From Deltaproteobacteria bacterium RIFCSPHIGHO2_01_FULL_43_49 (GTDB taxonomy: Bacteria > UBA10199 > SPLOWO2-01-44-7): a stretch of 64,000 bases of DNA. The stretch spans positions 38,029 to 102,028 of the forward strand of contig MGRG01000003.1 of assembly GCA_001798075.1 (NCBI GenBank). The letters run 5' to 3'. Below, one piece after another: positions 1 to 9,688 of this stretch. The notes under the pieces are model-generated. The model ran no database searches, had not been told where the DNA came from, and was given only the letters and a program-made list of their open reading frames with translations. Within the stretch, counting starts at the first letter, position 1. Each line of letters opens with the position of its first letter. Made by a program: the position numbers and the translations under genes.

Positions 1-1291
1 GCTTCATCACTTGCTTTACTTGTTTTACTCGTTTTTTTCAAAATATAAGTATAAGGATCTTCATTATTTAATTTTTTTAGTTCAATTTCCAACAATCTTA
101 GATAATTATTCAATTGCGCAACCAACTGTGTTGCAAGATCTGCTGGCTTTACACATTCACGCCTTTCTATTCTTTCCGTCAGATGATTCACAATTCTCTC
201 ACGTCTTTCTTCTCTCAATTCATCAGAGCTTGGAATTGGTTTAGGAGCAGCTGGACGTTCCTTAGAAACAATACGAAAACGCTTTATGGTGTCTGCCAAT
301 TTAGGAGCTAGCGTTGCCAATGGCTCCCCATCATGGGACACAAATCCAGTTGTATTGGAAATAAGCCGTTGCAACTTATCCAAAGATTTAAAGGCTCGAC
401 TCTTTGCAATCCCAAGACCATGAATCTTGCTCACCAACGTTGGATGACGTTCCACAAAAATTAGGGCGCTTTCAAACTGTGTAAATGCTGACCAAAGTTT
501 TTCTCTACCAGAACCTAGAACCATCGTCCTGCTTGGAGGCAGACCCAACGAATATCGATAATTCACCGCTAGAATATCAATATAGTCTGACTCCCTTGTC
601 GAAGGTCCCTCAATAAACACTTCGTATACTTCATCTGAGATATGGGCACCAGGGTCTTTAATAGAATATTCCTTTTTAAGCCCCTCTTCTAATCGCTTTA
701 CAAATTCATTGAAATTATCAATCAAGTCACCTGCAATGGCTCTCAATTCTCTTGTAGAAAGCTTCTGATAAAGTTGAATTCGAGCCCTCTCAGCTGGACT
801 TCTCCAAGCGTCGATCCCATCTCCAACCTGTTTCAAGGTACCATTACTATGAGAACCTTTACATTCAGCTATTTCAGGAATAGCGGTCCAATCAGGCTTT
901 CTAACTCCTGATTGTCTCATATCGTTAGCAAAAAGACGCATCGGAACAACAGAAGGAGTTTCTGATTTGGAAGATGCTAAAACCCCGGCAAGTTTAAACG
1001 ACAGCTCCCTTGTTTCTTGAAAACGTTGCGCTTCGTTTCCATGGAAAAGACCCCCATTAACTCTAAGCAAAATTGGTTTTAGTTTTTCTGCGTCTCGTTT
1101 TATCAGCCCATCAATGATGGGCAAAAATCCCTCTTTTTCTTCTGGGGTCGTGGCAGCTTCATATAAACTAATGACTTCACTTAGCTCAGAACCCCCTTGA
1201 AAAACTTCAATTGCAGCTCCCAAAGTGGAAAGATCCGAAATCCCACTCGCACCTATCAAATTGGCTAGAAATAAATTGTTAATTGTGTTCA
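1..1291 (-). CDS. Unknown protein, 3' end cut by window edge (430 residues visible)
   Basis: Reading the minus strand from the ATG at 1291, the frame stays open for 430 codons to the first base of the window, so the C-terminus is missing. A GGGAAGG Shine-Dalgarno-like sequence lies a few bases before the ATG and no in-frame start lies further upstream. The protein looks soluble, with no signal peptide or membrane segment; the visible C-terminal part is rich in Arg, Lys and Glu and probably helical. I recognise no domain. It diverges from the gene at 1530 and both carry the same promoter-like motif, which suggests co-regulation. That the gene is real is supported by the length of the frame and the ribosome site; its function is not known. 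Confidence 0.75.
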
Positions 1292-1331
1292 TGAGACCTT
1301 CCCGATTTAGAACTCTCTTCCCATATGTCTA

Positions 1332-1359
1332 TTATCGACATTTTCCCAAAAAAGTTGCT
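1332..1359 (-). promoter_or_regulatory. Promoter-like motif, copy 1 (upstream of the gene starting at 1291)
   Basis: On the minus strand AGCAACTTTTTTGG is followed by five bases (GAAAA) and TGTCGATAA, about 40 bases before the ATG at 1291. The same 14 bases with the same five-base spacing to TGYCGAT occur before the genes at 1530 (+) and 53870 (-). TGYCGAT resembles the -10 element of FliA/SigD (sigma-28) promoters (GCCGATAA); that assignment is an inference. Confidence 0.55.
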
Positions 1360-1481
1360 TCTAAACCCTGATAAAGTTTTTATTAAAAACAAATAACCCT
1401 TGACTAAATTGAGTCTTTGGTTTTAAAAGGTCAAGGAATTCTAAGTGATTTCAATAAGATACTAAAATAAACAAAAAAGTA

Positions 1482-1509
1482 AGCAACTTTTTTGGAAAAC
1501 TGCCGATTA
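1482..1509 (+). promoter_or_regulatory. Promoter-like motif, copy 2 (upstream of the gene starting at 1530)
   Basis: AGCAACTTTTTTGG (1482-1495), five bases (AAAAC), then TGCCGATTA (1501-1509), about 20 bases before the ATG at 1530. With copy 1 it forms an inverted pair about 140 bp apart in the divergent intergenic region. A GCAA sits exactly 15 bases before GCCGAT, the spacing at which sigma-28 promoters carry TAAA. Confidence 0.55.
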
Positions 1510-1529
1510 GGCTATTGGAGGGTATAAAT

Positions 1530-2240
1530 ATGGTAACTTCAACACAAACAACACAAGCAATCCTGGGAGGTCTCCAGGCACTCGGGGTAGATGCTTTTCT
1601 TGCAACACTTCCTGATGTTTCCCCAAATGTTATTGAAGAAAGTGCTGCTTATGCCGTCGCACGGAGTCTTCACAAAGAAGGGATCAAAGCGGAAGATCCT
1701 CAAGAAGCAAGACGCCAGCTAGACGCTATCGTACAAGGGAGCAAAAGACCCGATTTAGGACAGACAGTAGAAATGTTGGGTCTGGTTTCTGCAAATCGTT
1801 TTGCAGGGGCAGCCCGTTTTGTAAAAAGAGAGGCGGATACAACTGAAATCGCGAAAGATACTCCCCAAGCAGCACAACGTCGTCTTGTGCTCTCGGAGAG
1901 GGCACCACTTTGGCTGCAAGCAAAAGTAGAAGAGGCAAACGTTTCAGGAAGGATCAATCAGGCCATCAGCAATATTGCCAGCAAAATAGACAGAATAACT
2001 TCACTGCTTGGAATGATGCCTTATAGCTCTCTTCCAGAAGCATGTGGAAAACTTCCAGTGAATTGTGGACAAGATCAACTACGAGAAGACCTTTCGTTTG
2101 TGGTAGAAGCAGCAAAAAAACATCCTCAATTCTTTAGACGTGCCCACCTTCTAGTTTTAGAACGGGCTGCAGCTGAAAGTGAGAATGCTGCGGAAGCCAT
2201 AACTCTTCTGAGACTAACAAGGTCTGATCTCTTTTCATAA
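1530..2240 (+). CDS. Unknown 236-residue protein
   Basis: The start is set at the ATG at 1530 because GGAGGG (1517-1522) is ideally spaced before it; a TTG further upstream overlaps that ribosome site. The protein is soluble, Ala- and Leu-rich and predicted mostly helical, without signal peptide or membrane segment. I recognise no domain or catalytic motif. It is transcribed away from the unknown gene ending at the window edge, and both have the shared bipartite promoter motif also found before the gene at 53870. It is therefore probably part of a small regulon of lineage-specific proteins. Function unknown. Confidence 0.8.
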   Translation: MVTSTQTTQAILGGLQALGVDAFLATLPDVSPNVIEESAAYAVARSLHKEGIKAEDPQEARRQLDAIVQGSKRPDLGQTVEMLGLVSANRFAGAARFVKREADTTEIAKDTPQAAQRRLVLSERAPLWLQAKVEEANVSGRINQAISNIASKIDRITSLLGMMPYSSLPEACGKLPVNCGQDQLREDLSFVVEAAKKHPQFFRRAHLLVLERAAAESENAAEAITLLRLTRSDLFS

Positions 2241-2278
2241 GTTGCACCCAGCGTTAATTTCTGGCAGTGGTGCATCGT

Positions 2279-2761
2279 ATGTCCAATTCCAAAGCTAGGA
2301 AAGCCTCGTACTCCCAAAACACCATGATCAAAGTCATGAGCCCTTTGGACGCCAATCATTATGGGTATGTCCACGGCGGGGCCATCATGCGCTGTGTGGA
2401 TGAAGCTGCCTTTATCTCTGGAACCCGTCATGCCAGCCGCAATGTAGTCACCGCTGCCCTCGATCATATGAGTTTTGAAAACCCTGTCCGATTGGGTGAT
2501 CTCCTTGTCCTAAAATCCTCTGTCAATTTTGTAGGCAAAACCTCAATGGAAATTGGAGTTCGGATCGAATCAGAAGACCCAGTAACAGGTGATAAAAAAT
2601 TTATTGGAAGGGCTTATGTCACAATGGTGGCTTTAGATGATTTGGGCAAACCGACCAATGTCCCTTCTCTCATTGTGGAGACAAAAGAAGAAAAAGATCG
2701 GTTTCGCAAAGCAGAAGAACGAAGAGCCTTCCGATTAAAACTGCGACAGAATAAAGATTAG
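2279..2761 (+). CDS. Acyl-CoA thioesterase, hotdog fold (YciA/BFIT-like)
   Basis: 160 residues from the ATG at 2279; a GTG at 2267 is possible but less likely. The hotdog signature HGG-x6-DEAA lies at residues 32-44 (His32, Asp41, Glu42), as in the YciA / cytosolic acyl-CoA hydrolase family, followed by the usual beta strands. The expected reaction is hydrolysis of acyl-CoA to free acid and CoA in the cytoplasm. No signal peptide. It lies 32 bp before thioredoxin on the same strand. No strong ribosome site is seen before the chosen start. The family call is firm; the substrate is unknown. Confidence 0.85.
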   Translation: MSNSKARKASYSQNTMIKVMSPLDANHYGYVHGGAIMRCVDEAAFISGTRHASRNVVTAALDHMSFENPVRLGDLLVLKSSVNFVGKTSMEIGVRIESEDPVTGDKKFIGRAYVTMVALDDLGKPTNVPSLIVETKEEKDRFRKAEERRAFRLKLRQNKD

Positions 2762-2799
2762 TGCTTGAAACTTAAACCTGATTTGATAAGGAGATGCAC

Positions 2800-3120
2800 G
2801 TGGCAGACATTTTAGAAATCTCGGATGACAATTTTGAACAAGAAGTCCTAAAGTCTTCAACTCCTGTTCTGGTCGACTTTTGGGCCGAATGGTGTGGCCC
2901 TTGCAAGGCACTCGCCCCAACCATCGAACAACTTTCCCAAACCTATGCCGGCAAAGTGAAATTTTGCAAAGTCAATGTCGATTATCATCCTAATCAAGCG
3001 GCCCGTTATGGCGTGCGCAGCATTCCCACCTTGATTTTATTTCAACAAGGTCAAAATTTGGGTCAACTCATTGGCAATGTTGCAAAACCAACCATCGAAT
3101 CCCTTCTTTCCAAAGCCTAG
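2800..3120 (+). CDS. trxA: Thioredoxin
   Basis: A 106-residue single-domain thioredoxin. The active site WCGPC has Cys32 and Cys35, counted from the GTG at 2800, and the cis-proline is Pro76 in a SIPT motif, the same positions as in E. coli thioredoxin. The GTG at 2800 is preferred over the ATG at 2794 because AAGGAG (2788-2793) abuts the ATG but is six bases from the GTG. It acts as a cytoplasmic disulfide reductase. Its TAG stop at 3118-3120 overlaps the TAG stop of rodA on the other strand (3117-3119), so the two genes converge with no spacer. Confidence 0.95.
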   Translation: MADILEISDDNFEQEVLKSSTPVLVDFWAEWCGPCKALAPTIEQLSQTYAGKVKFCKVNVDYHPNQAARYGVRSIPTLILFQQGQNLGQLIGNVAKPTIESLLSKA

Positions 3121-4217
3121 AACATAAATCGACGCATGTGGATGTTGAAGAGCAGACCAATGCCGATGAGGAAGGCAACGGTGGAAGACCCTCCATAACT
3201 TAAAAAAGGTAACGGCACACCGGTTAAAGGAATCATTCCCAAAACCCCACAGACATTGATAAAAAGATGCCAAAAAAGAAGAGAGACAAAACCGGAGGCC
3301 AAAAAAACACCGAAGGGTTCTCTGGCACGCATGGCTACCCCCATCCCCATCCATAATAAAGTAGTGTAGAGCCCTAAAATAGTGAAGCTTCCCACCAAAC
3401 CCCACTCTTCTGCCAAAACTGGAAATATGAAATCTGTATGTTTATCGGGAAGATATCTTAACTTATTAATTTTTCCCTTTAAGTAGCCTTTTCCGAAAAT
3501 TTTGCCGGACCCGACTGCAATTTTGGACTGAATTAAATGATAACCACTCTTTCTGGGATCGGATTCAGGATTCAAAAAAATACGAATCCTCTCTTTTTGA
3601 TACGGCTTCAAACCATATTGATAAGCCAGGCCTCCGCCAATCACTACGAGAGCCAAAAATAGAAAAATGGTCCCTTTTTTGATCTTAGCGACAAAAGCCA
3701 TCGTTATAAAAATGAGGGGGAAAAAAAGAGAACTCCCCAAATCCTTCTCCATAAGAATCAAAACAAAAGGAATAATGGTTAACAAGAGTGGCTTGATGAG
3801 ATCACGAAAACCGTGCCCCTGTGGCAAAGGGTTATCACCGAAATATTTTGCCAAAATAAAAATAAGGCCTAATTTTGCGAACTCGGAAGGCTGAACGTAA
3901 AAAGGGCCAACGGTCAACCAACTTCTATGTCCACTCACCACTTTGCCAATGAGCAAAACTAAAATTAAGGCAACAATGCAGCCGACATAAAAATAAATCC
4001 CCAATTTTTCCCACAAACGATAATCCATGTTCACTAACAACAATAACAAAATAAACCCAACCGATACCCATGCGAGCTGATGCCAAATAAGATCGACTTG
4101 ACCTCCTTCGCCCCACACACCCAAGGCACTGTAAAGGTTGAGGAGGCCCAAGACAGCAAGCGACAAAACAACCCAAAGAAGCGGCCAGTGAAAATTTTCA
4201 AAGAGATTCTTTTTCAT
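3117..4217 (-). CDS. rodA: Rod-shape-determining SEDS glycosyltransferase RodA
   Basis: A 366-residue integral membrane protein with about ten hydrophobic segments and the SEDS-family (FtsW/RodA/SpoVE) pattern, including the long loop with YLPDKHTDFIFPV followed by AEEWG and the C-terminal PLPFLSYGGSS motif. Family knowledge: RodA polymerises lipid II into glycan strands together with the transpeptidase PBP2. Its start overlaps the end of mrdA by 20 bp, the classical arrangement. It is the last gene of the mreB-mreC-mreD-mrdA-rodA unit and its stop codon overlaps that of thioredoxin. Confidence 0.95.
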   Translation of the reverse strand: MKKNLFENFHWPLLWVVLSLAVLGLLNLYSALGVWGEGGQVDLIWHQLAWVSVGFILLLLLVNMDYRLWEKLGIYFYVGCIVALILVLLIGKVVSGHRSWLTVGPFYVQPSEFAKLGLIFILAKYFGDNPLPQGHGFRDLIKPLLLTIIPFVLILMEKDLGSSLFFPLIFITMAFVAKIKKGTIFLFLALVVIGGGLAYQYGLKPYQKERIRIFLNPESDPRKSGYHLIQSKIAVGSGKIFGKGYLKGKINKLRYLPDKHTDFIFPVLAEEWGLVGSFTILGLYTTLLWMGMGVAMRAREPFGVFLASGFVSLLFWHLFINVCGVLGMIPLTGVPLPFLSYGGSSTVAFLIGIGLLFNIHMRRFMF

Positions 4218-6078
4218 TGGACTCCCCCAAATAAGCCTTGATCAGTTCACCTGCTAACGGAGCTGCTGCTGAAGAGCCGTGGCCGCCATGTTCAATAACC
4301 ACAGAAATGGCAATTGTGGGATTCTCAGCCGGGGCAAAGGCAACAAACCAGGCATGATCCCCACATTTGCCTCCCGCACAACTTTTTCCCAAGGCAACCA
4401 CTTGGGCCGTTCCGGTTTTTCCTCCCATCGGTATTTTCAAAACACTCAACCGATGTGCTGTCCCACCCGGTTCTGCCACAACCCCTACTAATGCCTCATG
4501 CAACATCTTTACAACATCTTTAGAAAGCACGACGTCGTCTTTTCTTATTTCCGGCTCCAGTTTAGGAATTATTTTTTCTCCACCAGAGACAGCATCGATT
4601 TCACTTTGAACCAAATAGGGCTTTAATCTTTTGCCGCCATTCGCTGCTGTCGCAATCATCAGGGCTGATTGCAAGGGAGTAACCAAATCATACCCTTGAC
4701 CAATCGCAATGGAGAGTGTCTCCCCTTCCTGCCAAGGTTCTTTTCTAGCCCTCAACTTCCATTCCGATGTTGGGATCAATCCCCCCCTTTCATCAGGAAG
4801 ACCGATCCCTGTTGGAGTTCCCAAACCAAACGCCCTTGCATAACGGGCCAGACCATCCACACCCACTCTCAAACCCAATGTATAAAAATAGACATCACAA
4901 GATTGGACCAAACCTCTGTGATAGGAGAGAGGACCGTGACCTCCAGAGTTCCAGCAGCCAAATCGGCGATTGCCAAAGTGAAGACCTCCACCACAGTAAA
5001 TTTTTTCATCCGGTTTGACGAGCCCTTCTTGAAGAGCTGCAGTCCCGGTTACAATTTTGTAGGTCGAACCTGGCGGATAAGCACCTTGGATAGAGCGGTT
5101 CAAGAGATATTTAGCCGGGTTGGTCGAAATTTCATGCCAATACTGATTCCCCTCTTCACCACCCAATCGATTCAAATCAAAAGAAGGGGCCGAATACATC
5201 AACAAGACAGCGCCATCACGCGGATCAATGGCAACGGTCGCACCAGACTTTCCCTTATAAAAGTCTCTGGCCACTCGGTGCAAACGTGTATCTAAAGTTA
5301 GTTTTAAATGATTTCCATTCAGCGCTTCTTTGCTTTCCAATTCTTCCTGAACTCCAGAATAGAAAATTTCACGCCCCCTTGCATTCACAACTTTTTGAGA
5401 ATAGCCATCCTCTCCCCGAATTCTCTGATCCCAAACCTCCTCTAAACCCCTTATCCCCACTTGATCGGCCAACTTATAGCGTCCTGGAAAACTTTTTTGG
5501 TAAGTTTGTAGGCGCTCGGCATCGATCTCACGCACATACCCCAAGACATGACTGGCAATATCGCCATCGGTGTAGTCCCTTTCATAACGAAGCCTGATAT
5601 CAACACCGCGCAGATCGATTTCTTGCTCCAAATCGGTCCAAGGGCTTTTGTGGGCTTTAACCCAAGAAACAAGATCCAACGGCACATCCTGAAGAATAAC
5701 CAATGGCTGATAGGCTGGTTGTTTGTAGCGCCCCTCCCACTTGGCCTTCAATTTTTCTTGAGGGATTTTTAAATATGTTTCCAGCGCCGTGAAAACTTTT
5801 TTGGAATCGACAATGTATTGGGGCGTGATGATTAAATCGAATGCTGCACGGTTATCCACCAAAGGAACTCCGTTGCGATCATACATAATGCCGCGCAACG
5901 CAGGAATCGGATTTTCTCGAATGCTGTTATCCTCCGAAAACAATCGATAAAATTTTCCCTTGATCCCTTGAAGATAATAAAGCCTCAACCCAATGATGCC
6001 CACTATGACCATCATAAAAATGGCCAGTTTCCTAAGGCGGGGTTCTAACTCCTGGCTATAACTTTGAGTGAGGTCCAT
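4198..6078 (-). CDS. mrdA: Penicillin-binding protein 2 (elongasome transpeptidase)
   Basis: 626 residues: one N-terminal membrane segment (about 17-37), a PBP dimerisation region (about 55-240) and a transpeptidase domain. The transpeptidase motifs are STYK (Ser338, Lys341), SCD (393-395) and KTG (554-556). It cross-links peptidoglycan stems during lateral wall growth, in the periplasm, as partner of RodA. Cys-containing stretches near residues 362-375 and after the KTG box could form disulfides or bind metal, but this is not established. It follows mreD without spacer and overlaps rodA by 20 bp. Confidence 0.95.
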   Translation of the reverse strand: MDLTQSYSQELEPRLRKLAIFMMVIVGIIGLRLYYLQGIKGKFYRLFSEDNSIRENPIPALRGIMYDRNGVPLVDNRAAFDLIITPQYIVDSKKVFTALETYLKIPQEKLKAKWEGRYKQPAYQPLVILQDVPLDLVSWVKAHKSPWTDLEQEIDLRGVDIRLRYERDYTDGDIASHVLGYVREIDAERLQTYQKSFPGRYKLADQVGIRGLEEVWDQRIRGEDGYSQKVVNARGREIFYSGVQEELESKEALNGNHLKLTLDTRLHRVARDFYKGKSGATVAIDPRDGAVLLMYSAPSFDLNRLGGEEGNQYWHEISTNPAKYLLNRSIQGAYPPGSTYKIVTGTAALQEGLVKPDEKIYCGGGLHFGNRRFGCWNSGGHGPLSYHRGLVQSCDVYFYTLGLRVGVDGLARYARAFGLGTPTGIGLPDERGGLIPTSEWKLRARKEPWQEGETLSIAIGQGYDLVTPLQSALMIATAANGGKRLKPYLVQSEIDAVSGGEKIIPKLEPEIRKDDVVLSKDVVKMLHEALVGVVAEPGGTAHRLSVLKIPMGGKTGTAQVVALGKSCAGGKCGDHAWFVAFAPAENPTIAISVVIEHGGHGSSAAAPLAGELIKAYLGESNEKESL

Positions 6079-6582
6079 TTATTTTTTAAGTAAAACATCC
6101 TGAGAGCGAAACAATTTGTCCCAAGTTAAATGACGATACCACCACAATGTGGGAAGCCAAACGATCCCCAAAAGGGCATCGCCAAAGGCGTTTCCAAACA
6201 TTTTTGGCAAATAAATAGAAAAAGGTCTTGGAACATTGCCAACCAAATTGACAAATCCCAGACCAATCAACCCTTCCAGAATGCTGAACAAAAAGACCCA
6301 AAAAAACCGTGAGGGAGCCCCTTGAAACATAATTTTGTTTTTAATAAAACGAACGAGCCCAAAAACAGACCCAAAACTGCAAATGGCCGTTCCAAAAGGG
6401 CTCAAGGAAGCAATATCTAAGAAAAGCCCGAGCAAGAGGCTCAAGAATAAAGCTTCTTTCCACTCTTCGTAAAAACTCAAATAGACAACTGCCAAAAGCA
6501 AAAAATCTCCAGGCAGCGCAAAAACGCTTTTGATTGCCACCACTAAAATTCCATAAAGGATAAATAAAAACCAAAGTCTCAT
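6079..6582 (-). CDS. mreD: Rod-shape-determining protein MreD
   Basis: A 167-residue, very hydrophobic protein with about five membrane segments, the usual size for MreD. Assignment rests on hydrophobicity, length and position between mreC and mrdA, since MreD sequences are poorly conserved. It overlaps mreC by four bases and abuts mrdA. It is expected to sit in the inner membrane as part of the elongasome. Confidence 0.88.
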   Translation of the reverse strand: MRLWFLFILYGILVVAIKSVFALPGDFLLLAVVYLSFYEEWKEALFLSLLLGLFLDIASLSPFGTAICSFGSVFGLVRFIKNKIMFQGAPSRFFWVFLFSILEGLIGLGFVNLVGNVPRPFSIYLPKMFGNAFGDALLGIVWLPTLWWYRHLTWDKLFRSQDVLLKK

Positions 6583-7409
6583 GGATATTTTAAAACCAAA
6601 ACTTCTTCTAACTTAGAAAAATCCACGGTCGGCACCACATCCGCATCTAAAAAAATTCCGAAGCGATTATTGGAAATAGTCTCCACGGTGCCAACCAATA
6701 AACCCTTCGGAAAAAGCTGATCCAAGCCAGAAGTGATCACGACGTCACTGATCTGTAAGTCACTGGTGCGATTGAGATACTCTAAACGGGTGAGGAAATA
6801 GCCGGGCCTCAATTCGGTATCTTTAGCCATGCCGACCAAAAGCCCGCGCACGCGGGAACGCTCCACAATCACATCCACGCTGCTTGCAGGATCAATGACC
6901 AACAAAACAATGGCCTCATTAGAAAAAACGGGTCCAACCTTTCCCACCAACCCATCCATCGCAACAACCGGCATATCGGTCTTCACACCCTGAGAACTCC
7001 CCTTATTAATTTTTATACTTTTATATTCGGAACGGGGGTCATACCCGATGATTTTGGCGGCAATGGAATCGGGCCAAGAATTCTGTTTCAAAGACAAAAC
7101 ATCATTTAATCGCTGATTTTCAAAAACCAACTCATCAAATGTCACCACTTTTTGACGAAGTATCTTCAATTCATTCTCAAGCGCAATATTTCTTTTCCCG
7201 GCACCAACCAGATAGAGATAGTGTTTCCAATGATCCGCCACTTGATTTTTTGACCAAGATAAAACCGATGTGACGGGAGAGATCAAATTGAGAGCCCACT
7301 GTTCATACCAAAGGGCGCGATGTGTCCTTGTCGAAAGGAGCGACAAGAAAAATAGTGTAAGAATGATGGGGATCAGATATTGCCAAACTGGTCTTAAATT
7401 TTTATTCAA
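6579..7409 (-). CDS. mreC: Rod-shape-determining protein MreC
   Basis: 276 residues with one N-terminal membrane segment (about 10-28), a periplasmic coiled coil (about 75-110) and the beta-rich MreC domain. The stretches SSQGVKTDMPVVAMDGLVG and GLDQLFPKGLLVGTVE are typical of the family. MreC links the MreB cytoskeleton to PBP2/RodA in the periplasm. It starts 18 bp after mreB and overlaps mreD by four bases. Confidence 0.95.
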   Translation of the reverse strand: MNKNLRPVWQYLIPIILTLFFLSLLSTRTHRALWYEQWALNLISPVTSVLSWSKNQVADHWKHYLYLVGAGKRNIALENELKILRQKVVTFDELVFENQRLNDVLSLKQNSWPDSIAAKIIGYDPRSEYKSIKINKGSSQGVKTDMPVVAMDGLVGKVGPVFSNEAIVLLVIDPASSVDVIVERSRVRGLLVGMAKDTELRPGYFLTRLEYLNRTSDLQISDVVITSGLDQLFPKGLLVGTVETISNNRFGIFLDADVVPTVDFSKLEEVLVLKYP

Positions 7410-7427
7410 GGGCAGGTAAAAAAACTT

Positions 7428-8513
<1,086 letters not shown>

Positions 8514-8517
8514 CTAT

Positions 8518-8666
8518 ATCTTCTCCGGCCTATCTGTCCATGGTGTGGGGGCAGGAGTGTTTGCTGTGGGGTTTAGTTAGGGGCCCCCACAGAAACACGG
8601 AGGGACAGGACCTATTCACTCCAACTCAATATTATCAAGGCGTTTTTCGCAAAAGGCGGAGAAGAT
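8518..8666. repeat. Hairpin repeat family A, copy A1 (long form)
   Basis: A long imperfect palindrome. The outer arms are ATCTTCTCCGGCCT (8518-8531) and AGGCGGAGAAGAT (8654-8666). The inner core carries a GTGTTT..TGTGGGG stem closed by CCCCCACAGAAACAC around GTTAGGGG. It sits in the divergent spacer between mreB (-) and the gene at 8708 (+). Copies A3 and A8 share the outer GGAGAAGA and GTTTTTCG parts. Confidence 0.85.
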
Positions 8667-8707
8667 CGTAATTTGACTCGAGAGACAATTTTGGTTATGG
8701 GGCTTGC

Positions 8708-9688
8708 ATGCTTGATGTCATGCGAAAACATGCGGGATGGGGGCTGAAAGTTGTTTTGGGCGTCATCATTGTCACCTTTGTCTTTTTCTTCGGTTATACC
8801 CAGCTACGCGAAGGAGGAAGAGATGCCACCGCCATTCAAGTAGGCAAAGAAATCATCTCCTTTTCAAAATATCGCTTTTTTTATGAAAATAATTACGAAC
8901 AAATGCGTGCCAATTTTCAAGGCCAAGAAATCCCTGACTTCTTGATAAAAAATATCCAAAATTCTACACAACAACAATTGATCTTCCGAGCCATGATGAA
9001 ACAATTCGCGAAAGGATTAGGCATTGTTGTCTCCGACATCGAATTGGCAAAAAAATTGCCGGAAATTCTTGCCCAAGATGGGGAACTGGCAAAGGTAGTT
9101 CTGGTCAACAATAACATAGATCCCGTTGCTTATAAAAATTTTCTGCAAGGATTTTACCTCCGAAGCGGATTTTCTTATGAAGAGCTCATTCGTGAAGATC
9201 TTCACATGAAAAAATTTCAAGAGTGGGCAAAACAACAAACAACAAAGGTAGAAGGATTGTCCAAAAACTCCCAATGGAATTTTGAAACCGCCATTTTAAA
9301 CGGCGAAGATAAACAAACATTGGCTGAAGAAATTCAAAAAATGTGGAATAAGGGAAAAGAAGCCACCCCACTTTTGAAAAAAGATAATATCAAAACAGAA
9401 AAAACGGGTTTTATTTCTATTTCTGAAAGGCAAAAAATATTCCCGCATCCTCTAACTCTGGACGAATATGCGGGCCTTTTTTCCTTGACCAAACCGAAAT
9501 CAGCCCCTGAAAAACCATATTCGGAGGAAAAGAATTTTCTGGTGGTGAGGCTTGTGGAAAAAAAGAAGTCTCCTGAAAAAGACCCGAGACTGACACCCCA
9601 AGAATCGGCTTCGTTGATTGATGCCTGGTATCGGACCTTCGCTGACAAAACAAAAGTCAAATCGTTTATCTCTCCAGAAGAATTGTGA
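8708..9688 (+). CDS. Membrane-anchored SurA-N/PpiD-like chaperone without PPIase domain
   Basis: 326 residues: a short MLDVMRKHAGWGLKV cytoplasmic start, one membrane segment (about 14-31), then a long periplasmic helical region that matches the SurA N-terminal / PpiD chaperone domain. Family members usually continue into a parvulin domain; I see no rotamase-type motif in the remaining 120 or so residues, so this appears to be a chaperone-only form. It is expected to be anchored in the inner membrane and to assist folding of exported proteins. The stop overlaps the GTG start of the next gene (GTGA), so the two are translationally coupled. Confidence 0.75.
   Translation: MLDVMRKHAGWGLKVVLGVIIVTFVFFFGYTQLREGGRDATAIQVGKEIISFSKYRFFYENNYEQMRANFQGQEIPDFLIKNIQNSTQQQLIFRAMMKQFAKGLGIVVSDIELAKKLPEILAQDGELAKVVLVNNNIDPVAYKNFLQGFYLRSGFSYEELIREDLHMKKFQEWAKQQTTKVEGLSKNSQWNFETAILNGEDKQTLAEEIQKMWNKGKEATPLLKKDNIKTEKTGFISISERQKIFPHPLTLDEYAGLFSLTKPKSAPEKPYSEEKNFLVVRLVEKKKSPEKDPRLTPQESASLIDAWYRTFADKTKVKSFISPEEL

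Noticed and set aside
4669..5295. A long open frame on the + strand opposite mrdA (and similar ones opposite mreB at 7866-8576 and nusA at 16722-17360)
   Set aside because: These are antisense to strongly conserved genes, have no ribosome site or family resemblance, and follow from codon bias of the real genes.
8560..8600. GTTAGGGG in the family A core as an integron attC core site
   Set aside because: No paired RYYYAAC end, no integrase and no cassette-like order; the sequence is explained by the inner hairpin.
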